The notes under the pieces are model-generated. The model saw nothing but the letters and a program-made list of their open reading frames with translations, made no database searches and had not been told where the DNA came from. This document shows positions 14,428 through 22,000 of a DNA stretch of 64,000 nucleotides, piece by piece. Position numbers and translations under genes: made by a program. Each line of letters begins with the position of its first letter. Positions within the stretch are counted from its first letter, which is position 1. Source of the stretch: Lysobacter sp. (GTDB lineage: Bacteria; Pseudomonadota; Gammaproteobacteria; Xanthomonadales; Xanthomonadaceae); the NCBI GenBank assembly GCA_019634715.1, contig JAHCAU010000003.1, positions 186,001 through 250,000 of the forward strand. The letters are read 5' to 3'.

Positions 14428-15708
14428 ATGCTGTATGGTTTCGAAGGTAATCCGCGCTCTGGCAAGTCGCACGACATGGTGCGGCTTCACGTTCTCGAAA
14501 ATCTGCGTAAGGGGCGTACTGTTTACGCGCGCATAAACGGGCTGAATCATGAGGCCATTGCTTCGTACTTGGGTGTTGACCTCGGCTACGTCGAACGTCA
14601 TCTCATTGTGCTTTCGGAGTCTCAGGTTGCCGAGTTTTTGGTGTGTGTCACCTCCGATGACGGCTCTGTGTCTTTTCCGCACCTTGAACGCGGTGCACTT
14701 GTCTTGGTAGATGAGTGCCAGGAGTACTGGCCCGTTGGCCGCGCAGAACTCCCCGACCGCGTTCTAGACTTCTTCGCTAAGCACGGTCACTGGGGTCTCG
14801 ATGTCGTTGTCGCATCGCAAGACCTTCGCGAAGTTCACCGCTCAGTTATTCGCCGGATGCAGAAAAAGAGCATCGTCACTAAGCTCGATGTGCTTGGCGC
14901 TGATAGCTCCTATTCGGTGCGCTATATGGCTGCGACGCGTCCTGGCAGTTTCGAGCAGGTTGGTGTCGAAAAGCTCAAGTACGATCCTGCTATCTGGAAG
15001 CTTTACCACGGGGTTCAGCCCGGTGTTGAATCGAATGAGCCATACAAGGTTGGGAGCCGTACCCTTTGGCAGTCACTTCGTTTGCCTGTTATCGCGGTGC
15101 TAGTTGTCTTCCTCGTCGGCGTCTTCTTTATCGTTCGTTTCTTCGCCACGCCTGACACGTTCGTTCCCGACACTGAGAAGTCTGCCAGCGTCGCCTCGTC
15201 GCCTGGCGCTTTGCCTTCAAGTCGTCCGTCTCCGCCATCCGCGACGGCTGTCGCGGCTCATTCGTCATTACCTGCGCCCCCTCCTAAAGTCGAGTACCCC
15301 GCTACCATCCAGTACTTACTTGACCTGCAGGGTAGGGCGCGTCCTCGCTATGCTGGGGCTGTCGGTGATCGCCATCTGATCGAGTTCCGTGAGACTGGTG
15401 GCGACTCTCGCGCGATCGAGCGGCTTGACACTACTCAGCTTCGCGACATGGGTTGGGTTGTCACGGCAGCGAGTTATGGCCTCATCCTGCAGTTTCGGGA
15501 CGCTGTCATCGTCTTTACGCCTTGGCCCATCGACCCTGTGTTTCAGCAGTCGCAGCAGTTGACACAGCAGCTTTCCACTATGCCGCTCGTCAACGGTCCT
15601 GCTGCCGTCGGTCCTCCACTAGTCGCCTCTGACGCTGCGTCGCTCTCCGCGTCGTCATCGGCTGTCTACGGCACTCTCCACGGCTACGGTGACATCGGCG
15701 TCAAGTGA
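14428..15708 (+). CDS. zot: Zot/pI-family phage assembly ATPase
   Basis: 426 aa. Walker A GNPRSGKS (residues 7-14) and Walker B LVLVDECQEYW (about 91-101) mark the zonula-occludens-toxin-like ATPase domain; a single membrane helix (LRLPVIAVLVVFLVGVFFIV) lies near residue 215-235, followed by a Pro/Ser-rich linker and a periplasmic domain of about 120 residues. Inner-membrane motor that drives virion extrusion. Last of the structural genes, followed by a terminator. No toxin role is implied by the name. Confidence 0.92.
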   Translation: MLYGFEGNPRSGKSHDMVRLHVLENLRKGRTVYARINGLNHEAIASYLGVDLGYVERHLIVLSESQVAEFLVCVTSDDGSVSFPHLERGALVLVDECQEYWPVGRAELPDRVLDFFAKHGHWGLDVVVASQDLREVHRSVIRRMQKKSIVTKLDVLGADSSYSVRYMAATRPGSFEQVGVEKLKYDPAIWKLYHGVQPGVESNEPYKVGSRTLWQSLRLPVIAVLVVFLVGVFFIVRFFATPDTFVPDTEKSASVASSPGALPSSRPSPPSATAVAAHSSLPAPPPKVEYPATIQYLLDLQGRARPRYAGAVGDRHLIEFRETGGDSRAIERLDTTQLRDMGWVVTAASYGLILQFRDAVIVFTPWPIDPVFQQSQQLTQQLSTMPLVNGPAAVGPPLVASDAASLSASSSAVYGTLHGYGDIGVK

Positions 15709-15734
15709 TCAGCAGCGAATGATTGATGGCACCC

Positions 15735-15760
15735 AAGCCCCCGGCGACCCCGGGGGCTTT
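15735..15760 (+). terminator. Terminator after the assembly ATPase gene
   Basis: AAGCCCCCGG (15735-15744), a 5-base loop, CCGGGGGCTT (15750-15759), then TTCTTT: 10-bp GC-rich stem with T-rich tail, 27 bp after the stop. Confidence 0.87.
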
Positions 15761-16146
15761 TCTTTCGCCAGGTGAAATGTCCACCGGCCAATTTGCCTGT
15801 GGGTAAAAGTCGACTTTCCCCGGGACAAAAAGCGGACACATTGTCCGGTCCATCTTAGGCATAGCGATCGCGTCGCCCCTCTTCTAACGTTCTGATCCTT
15901 CGGGTGTTTTCGACCCCTCGGTAGATCAAAGCTGCTTTTTTGGGGTGTAGGGGCATCGCCCCTACGGGTAGGGCCTGTGGCAGCCTGTAGCCGCTCCGTG
16001 GGCGTCATGCCTCCGCTGTCTGCCCATCCGTGCGACTGGCGTCGCCTCCGGCCATCTCCGCGGGTTCCTGTAGGCGCAGGGCAGGGGCCGGGCACCTATC
16101 CATGCCGACCGCTGTATCCTTTTCCTCCCAGACACGGAGGCCTCCC
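15761..16146 (+). other. Phage intergenic region, candidate replication origin
   Basis: About 390 bp without a convincing gene. It holds CTTTTTTGGGGTGTAGGGG and directly a hairpin GTAGGGGC-ATC-GCCCCTAC (15947-15965), plus other short repeats of CCCCT/AGGGG and a second GTAGGG copy at 15968. Position after the last structural gene and hairpin content fit an inovirus intergenic region with plus-strand origin and packaging signal. The nick site is not identified. Confidence 0.5.
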
Positions 16147-16443
16147 ATGTTCTCGATGGCGCTCTTTCTCGCGTTGGCTTCTTCCTCAGGGCCAGACCAA
16201 GTACGGACTTCCGTGGTTTATCGTTGCCGCTCAGGACGTGCGGTCCTGCTGCAGGATCGCCCTTGTCCTCGCGGTCGGCTCGTGAGCGTCACTGAATACG
16301 TGGCGCCCGCCGGGCCGACCGCTGAAGTGAGCGACCTTGCGCCAAGTCCTCCGCGTTCCCGGCGTCTAGACGACATTAGACGCGCCAGGCTTAAAGCCGC
16401 TTCCGATGCTCAGGCTGCCGCCGACGCTACTGCCGGCCCTTAG
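16147..16443 (+). CDS. Hypothetical phage protein
   Basis: 98 aa from ATG 16147, chosen for GGAGG at 16136-16140 (6-base spacing); in-frame upstream ATGs (16099, 16030) lack one. N-terminal hydrophobic stretch (MFSMALFLALASSS), then a basic middle (RCRSGRAVLLQDRPCPRGR) and an Ala/Arg-rich C-terminal helix. Overlaps the convergent regulator gene by 4 bp at the 3' ends. No family recognised; may be a small secreted or membrane protein. Confidence 0.5.
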   Translation: MFSMALFLALASSSGPDQVRTSVVYRCRSGRAVLLQDRPCPRGRLVSVTEYVAPAGPTAEVSDLAPSPPRSRRLDDIRRARLKAASDAQAAADATAGP

Positions 16444-16706
16444 GCTGCGCCATCACCATCAACACGAAGGTCGCCTAGGTCCACGATCACCACCTTCACC
16501 TTCGGGCCGTATTGGCGGCCTATGGTGCCTTTCTCGGCCTTGCGCCTGCTGGCATAGCCCGCACGCCTGAGTTCCAGCTCATCGCGCCATAGCAGTCCAC
16601 GCAGGCGTTCTGGCGTGATCGTGCTGCCGTCCGGCGCAAAAAGATGGCGGCCACGTAGCCGCCATCCATACCAAGCGTCGTTCTCGGTGCCGAGGTCTAG
16701 GTCCAT
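16440..16706 (-). CDS. Phage regulator of the DUF3653 type
   Basis: 88 aa from ATG 16706 (MDLDLGTENDAWYGWRLRGR), chosen because the minus strand carries AGGGGG 6 bases upstream. The core WYGWRLRGRHLFAPDGSTITPERLRGLLWRDELE fits DUF3653-like phage proteins, usually basic regulators of filamentous Xanthomonas phages. In the prophage it is isolated at the right end; in the circular phage it would lie just downstream of the repressor on the same strand, overlapping its extended 3' end by 10 bp (or fused to it, depending on where strand exchange occurred). Confidence 0.68.
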   Translation of the reverse strand: MDLDLGTENDAWYGWRLRGRHLFAPDGSTITPERLRGLLWRDELELRRAGYASRRKAEKGTIGRQYGPKVKVVIVDLGDLRVDGDGAA

Positions 16707-16786
16707 ATCAGCCCCCTGTAAGCTGGTCGGGAGCAGGCCCAACGTTCGATTGACGCCCGCAGGGTTCGCGCAAGTTCGCGCAACCT

Positions 16787-16814
16787 GAATGACATAATAT
16801 GCATTATGCGAAAT
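16787..16814 (+). other. dif site / right prophage attachment site
   Basis: 28 bp: XerD-type arm GAATGACATAA (16787-16797), 6-bp centre TATGCA, XerC-type arm TTATGCGAAAT (16804-16814). Read in reverse it has the ATTTCGCATAA...TTATGT pattern of gammaproteobacterial dif. Spacing is canonical, so it is likely the working chromosome-dimer-resolution site, placing this window near the replication terminus. Confidence 0.85.
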
Positions 16815-16899
16815 TATCTATCTGACAAATCCAAGGCCTGTCAGCTCATGATTAAGCGCGCCTTCCAGACCGCAGGCGTCTGACTCCGAAGATTCGCCC

Positions 16900-17390
16900 G
16901 CTTTGCCGGCCACCTGTAACGACAGCCTCGAAGGCCTGCGTGACCGCGCCCTGCTCTGCTTCGGGTACGCCAGTGGAGGGCGGCGGCGTACGAATCGCCG
17001 CCGCGGACGGGCGTCATGGTGGATTCGACGCCGGACAAGCCGATCCTGGGGTGCAGCGCCGAAGCGCTAGCCGCCTGGCTGGTGGCTGCACAGATCTATG
17101 AGTTGGCGATCTTCCGGCGGGTTTGGAGAGGGCGAGTCGGCTCTGCCCTCCTCCCTGGCTCAGTGGCGTCGACCGTCAAGCGTCGGGCCAAGTTGGCGGG
17201 ATTGCAGGGGGACTTCGGAGCGCACAGTCTCAGGTCAGGATTTGTCACCGAAGCCGGCAAGCAAGGGGTACCACTGCCTGCGGTAATGGCGATGACTGAG
17301 CACCGGTCGGTGGCGAGCGTGATTGGGTACTTTCAGGCAGGTGCGGTAGAGGACAACCCGGCAGCTCGTCTGCTGAAGCAGCAGGAATGT
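16900..17390 (+). pseudogene. Tyrosine recombinase (integrase) remnant
   Basis: Two pieces in different frames. Around 16920-16990 the frame reads SLEGLRDRALLCFGYASGG, typical of the segment leading to the first catalytic Arg. From 17016 a second frame reads PDKPILGCSAEALAAW and on to AHSLRSGFVTEAG (second catalytic Arg), MTEHRSVASVIGYFQAG (His/Arg and the nucleophilic Tyr) and ARLLKQQ. The N-terminal half is missing and a shift separates the pieces, so the gene is dead. It sits just outside the dif site, evidence of an earlier integrated element. Confidence 0.8.
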
Positions 17391-17554
17391 CAGCAGTACG
17401 ATTGGAGGTCACCTGCAAGCCAGCTTGGCGTAGGCCCGATCTTCCGCTGTCTGCGGAGAGCGTGCGGGTCGGCAAACAGCCGTTACCGTCAGACGTGTAG
17501 CAAGCTCTCTGCCCAATCCGGATGTCGCGCTGCTGCGCGTTCGCCCAGTCTGGA

Positions 17555-19060
17555 TCACGTAGAGCTCTGATGGTTGAGGTTTGCATCACCGGCGGCCTTT
17601 GGATACAGCACGTCACGTGTATACATCTCCACGTCCCCGTGCGACCGCAGTTGATTGGGCAGCAAACGCGTCATCATCAAGGCAACCCTTTCCACGACGC
17701 TGGTGTCAAACGTCAGAATGCCCAAGGGCACCGGGAAGCCGCGTCGGGTGCCGATCGGCGCGTGCACCAGCACCGCCGCCACGTTCCCCGGGATCAACAG
17801 CACTTCCAGGCAGGTGGGCAGCTCGCTGCTAGAAGGCAGTTCCACCAGCGTGGTGAATGCTCGGCGCAGGTGCGTCGGCGGCTTTCCGGCAACGAGACCC
17901 ATCACGCGATCGCTCGGCAGGTCGGTATCTGCACCGTGCAGGCGCCCGCGCAGTTGCTCCAGAACCTTTGGCAGTCCGCGCGAGGCGCCCCACAGCGGCG
18001 ACTGTGGCGCCACCCAGATGGCAGGACTTGCTGGCGGCCCGCGTCGCGCCGCATGGTCCATCGCCTCGGCCAGATGGCCTGCGTTGCTGCTGCTGTAGAG
18101 CGGCCCGACCAAGCCAATCGTCGGGCGGTCGACGCGGAACTCACCAGCGCGCGCGGCCGTCTCGGCGCAGTATCGGCCGACGCTCAGTCCAGTGCGCGTG
18201 ATGAACTCTTTCAGGTAGTCCGGAGCCACCTCGACGAGTAAGTCGTACGCGCTTGCGGCTTCGCCGCTGATCGACTGCTGCTGCCGGTCGAGGAACGCTG
18301 CGACGGCATGGGCCACAGCTGCGCGATCGTCGAGTTCATGCCCGGCCTTCCACCCATCCAGCATAGGGCTGGCCTCGCTCGGGCGCTTGGCGGGAGCGGT
18401 CGCGACGACCGGAACGAGGGCGAAAAAACGCTCGTCGGGCGTCACCCCGTCCACCGAATACAGCGACTTTCGTACGCCGCCTTCACGCTCCCGCCTGGCC
18501 ACCAGCTCGACGAAATATTTGCGAAAGGCATCGGGCACCAGCTTTGAGGCATTTGCAACGACCTCGCCGTCCTTCAGCTCGATCTCTGGCAGGGCGAACT
18601 CAAAGTCAGACAGGTACTCGCGTTCGGCCGGAGCAAGGGCGATCAAGTCGAACGCGGCGCGCTCATTACCTTTCTCCACTTCGTAGATCTGCGGTTTGTC
18701 GGAGTCGGCGAACAGCATACGCCCGTACTCACTGAGGCGTAATTGCGCCCCATGGCGCTCGATGTAGGCCTTGGCTTCGGCTTCTTTGAGAACGAATGCC
18801 ATTTCGTGTTCGGAGAATCCGAAGAACTGCTGTGCATCGCGCTCGGATAGGGCATCTACGGAGAAAAGCAGGCGCAGCAGGAACTCGGTCGTCAATGAAA
18901 CCTGGCCGACCACAGCGACCTTGTGCCGCACGTTGAACTGACGGCACGGCAACAACACGTCAAACTGCCCAACGACGACGGATAGGTCATCGGACGCCGC
19001 CAGCTTCGATGCGACCGCCCTCCCCCCAAGCGTCAAGACGGTGCGCTTGCTCCCGGTCAT
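17555..19060 (-). CDS. Partner of the NERD-kinase-helicase protein, unknown function
   Basis: 501 aa; its ATG overlaps the stop of the giant upstream gene (ATGA at 19057-19060), so the two are translationally coupled and probably act together. Residues about 50-125 look like a winged-helix domain (TTEFLLRLLFSVDALSERDAQQFFGFSEHEMAFVLKEA..., ending RLSEYGRMLF). The middle is Asp/Glu-rich; the C-terminal 200 residues contain hydrophobic beta-rich segments (CLEVLLIPGNVAAVLVHAPIG) of no family I recognise. No HKD phospholipase motif, PD-ExK or HNH site is seen. Likely a regulator or effector of the defence-like system. Confidence 0.75.
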   Translation of the reverse strand: MTGSKRTVLTLGGRAVASKLAASDDLSVVVGQFDVLLPCRQFNVRHKVAVVGQVSLTTEFLLRLLFSVDALSERDAQQFFGFSEHEMAFVLKEAEAKAYIERHGAQLRLSEYGRMLFADSDKPQIYEVEKGNERAAFDLIALAPAEREYLSDFEFALPEIELKDGEVVANASKLVPDAFRKYFVELVARREREGGVRKSLYSVDGVTPDERFFALVPVVATAPAKRPSEASPMLDGWKAGHELDDRAAVAHAVAAFLDRQQQSISGEAASAYDLLVEVAPDYLKEFITRTGLSVGRYCAETAARAGEFRVDRPTIGLVGPLYSSSNAGHLAEAMDHAARRGPPASPAIWVAPQSPLWGASRGLPKVLEQLRGRLHGADTDLPSDRVMGLVAGKPPTHLRRAFTTLVELPSSSELPTCLEVLLIPGNVAAVLVHAPIGTRRGFPVPLGILTFDTSVVERVALMMTRLLPNQLRSHGDVEMYTRDVLYPKAAGDANLNHQSST

Positions 19061-22000
19061 ACTTGGCCTCCTGTCGTGGCGCGCGGTTTCGCAGGGCGCT
19101 TCGATCGGGCGTGCCTGCCCTGCTCGGCGATGTCCGCAGCCGCGACAACGCGCGCGTTGCCCTTCGCATGCTCCTCGTCAAAGGCTTCGATCAACGCATT
19201 CATGCGGCCACCGTCCGGCCAGCGCTCCTTGGCGCCGACAATTACCAAACGATCCATGCCGCGACTGACGGCGACATTAAGCCGATTCTTACGCCCGAGG
19301 AATCCCGGGCGAATGCCCGGCCTACCATCCGGCAATCTCTGCTCCGCATTGTTTCTCACCAAGGACACGATCACGATCGGGTTCTCCTTACCTTGGTAGC
19401 TGTCGATCGTGTCCACCTTGAGTACCTGTCGTAGCTCGTCTGGAAGATTGGCGCTATTGAGTCGCTTTCGTACCAAATCACGCTGGCCGGAATAGGCGCA
19501 GATGATGCCAATGGCTTGGTCGCCATGATCCCGCGACTTGAGCCATGCGAGGAAGTCCTCATGCCTAGCCCACTGGAGCAGCAGCGACACGATCGCATCT
19601 GCCTCGATCGGGTTGATCAGACTCCCTCGGCGAGTTTCGTCTTCGCGCTGAAAGGCCTTCGCGCCCGACGAGTCGGTCTCAATCCACAGCAATGGCGTGC
19701 TGAGGCCTTGTGGCCAGACACCATCGGCGACATCTGACTTGGCGCGACCATGCTGCAGTGCCTTTGAGTAGAAGGCCGCCGAAACAACGCGTCCAATGGG
19801 GGGGAGCATGCGGTACTGGGTATCCAAGCGCGCGGACGCTTGCTTGCCGTACGGTGAGAGGAATGCGCGCTCGAAGTCGCTGCGCATGATTTCGTCGCGG
19901 GATAAGCCCAGCTCGTCCGCCAGAGTCTTGACCACTTCAGGCAGATGTGACGGCTCGAGTTGCGCATGATCGCCCACCAGAACAACCCATTTTCCTGCTT
20001 GGATGGGCACCGCCAGTTCGCTGGCAGTGCATCGTGCGGCTTCATCGACGATGACCAGGTCAAAGGTGGTCTTAGTTAATCCCAGTGCCGTGCGCCCCAA
20101 CCCCACGCAAGTCCCCGCTATCACCTGCCGGGTACCGGCCAAGAATGTCTCGAAGCTGCGCTGCCAAGTTGACACGCTGCCAACGATGTCGCGTCCCAGC
20201 TGGACCACATGGCGCAGTTTTTCAACCTTGGCGCCTTGCCGTTTTCCAGCGGGCCCAAGTAGAGCTTCAATGGTTACGTTCTCGAGCTCCTCGATCTCTA
20301 CTCCAAGTAACGACACCGCCGCCTCGCGAGAGGACATCAGTTGCTCGATGGTCGCCAGGAGCGAGTCCGCTCTCGGTCCACTCGGAGAGGATTCGGCCGC
20401 CAGTTCCTGCAGCTTGGCAACGACCGGCATCACACTGTCTTCGAACCACAGCACGGATTCGGCCAGCGTTGCATCCAGGCCGATGGCCTTGGCGGCTATC
20501 CGCATGCGCTCGCGGAAGGTGGCCGCGAAGCGATCCTTGTAGGCCATTTCCGCCTTGGCGGCATGGAAGGGTCGCAATGGCTCGGAGATGACGCCTTCGT
20601 GGCCCACGCGAATCAGGCTCACCGTATCTCGTTGTTCGCCCAGCAAGCGCAGGACCGCCTCGGCAGCCGTGTTGACCGCCTCATGTGACTGGCTCGCCAG
20701 CAGAACATTCCGCGCGAGGCCATGAGTCAGGGCGTAATGCACCAGGGCACCGATAAACTTGGTCTTGCCCGTGCCCGGGGGGCCCTGCAGCAAGCCAAGC
20801 GGACGACACGTGGCCAAGCGCGCGAAGGCGCTTGCCTGAGTGTCGTTTAGGCCATAGCGCGCCTTCACAAGCTCCTCGTCGACGTTGTGCGACGCGAAGC
20901 TCGGAATCGCGGTATGGGTGGGATCGAAGTAATCGATCAGCGTTGGGAGCGCCGCTCCGCCCCCGACCAGCCGGATCGTGGCGTCCGATCGACGCTCGCG
21001 GCTCGTGTTCTCGTACCGGCTCTGGAAGCGCAGGGTCGATCCGTCGGCCACGAGCGGGCCTCGCGTCCCGTCGAACCGCGATTCGATCGCGATGAAATCG
21101 TCCGACGAACCTGCGATATCCAGCACCCCAATCCGCGTGATCCGTGAAGAGTCCACTCGCTCGACCACGACGGTGTCATTGCGGTCGAACCCGAACTCGC
21201 CAACGGTCATCTGAATGGGGACGACATGACGCCCGGCCTCGCGACGGTAAGAACTCTCCCCCACAGCCAAGGCTTCGGATATGAGCTCGGATTCGCGCTC
21301 CACCAGACGTCGCCACAGGCGACGAACCTCCAGTCCCACCGGAGTGGCCTTCTCGGGCCGTGCTTCTTCATCGAGCTCGTCTTTGGCGCGCTCGTGGGAT
21401 TGCACGGGACCTGCCCCTTCCGCATCGCCGGCGTCGGGCTCGGCGAGTTGCTCAGTCCGTGCCGCCCGGACCTCGGGGTGGTCCAGAACCTGGGCGATCT
21501 CGCCAAGCCATAGAACGTCGCCAGCTACCCTAATCTGACCCGGAAAGCTGGCCTTTTCGTGGCGCTTCGCGCGGGCGATTTGACCCTGCGAAACCGTGGT
21601 TCGCTTCGCGTGCGTCGCGATGTCCTTGTCGTTGAGACGTATCTCGAGCTGTTCGCTGGCGCCGCGGATGATCAGCAGCCGAGAGAAGCGGCTAACCCAG
21701 TAGTGACCTTCGTCCGCCAGCAAGACGCCAGGGGCGGCGTCAGGCAGCCCAACAGTGATCGACAGGCCGCCGGCGTTCGAAACGGGCGGCGTCAGTAGCG
21801 TCGCGAGTGCGTCTGCAAGCGGCGAGAGGGAGCCGTTGGCCGGCGGACCTTCGCGGCATTGCTCGATGGCCGATGCAAGGCTCGCTTGTTGCGAATGGAG
21901 CAACAAGCCGGCCGGAAACAGCTCCTCCACCAGCTTCGTTACGGCATAACGGTCCCGCTCGAAACGCCCGCCGAGCGGAGGCGAATACAACGTATTGATT

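Larger units (their letters stand above)
8795..16814 (+). mobile_element. Integrated filamentous phage (Inoviridae-like prophage) at dif
   Basis: About 8.0 kb bounded by two dif-type sites. Gene order on the + strand is early genes, HUH replication protein, ssDNA-binding protein, coat proteins, adsorption protein, pVI-like protein and Zot/pI ATPase, the usual inovirus order. Minus-strand regulators stand at both ends. There is no integrase or transposase gene, which fits dif integration by host XerC/XerD as known for Xanthomonas and Vibrio filamentous phages. Codon use differs from the host: many T-ending codons, lower GC3. All core genes look intact. Confidence 0.93.

Noticed and set aside
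16440..16742. TTG start at 16742 for the DUF3653-type gene
   Set aside because: ATG 16706 has an AGGGGG ribosome site at good spacing, whereas the TTG does not; it would matter only if the phage circle encodes a fused regulator.
17555..19060. Partner protein as a Mokosh MkoB-like PLD nuclease
   Set aside because: No HxKxxxxD motif is present anywhere in the 501 residues, so the system cannot be called canonical Mokosh.
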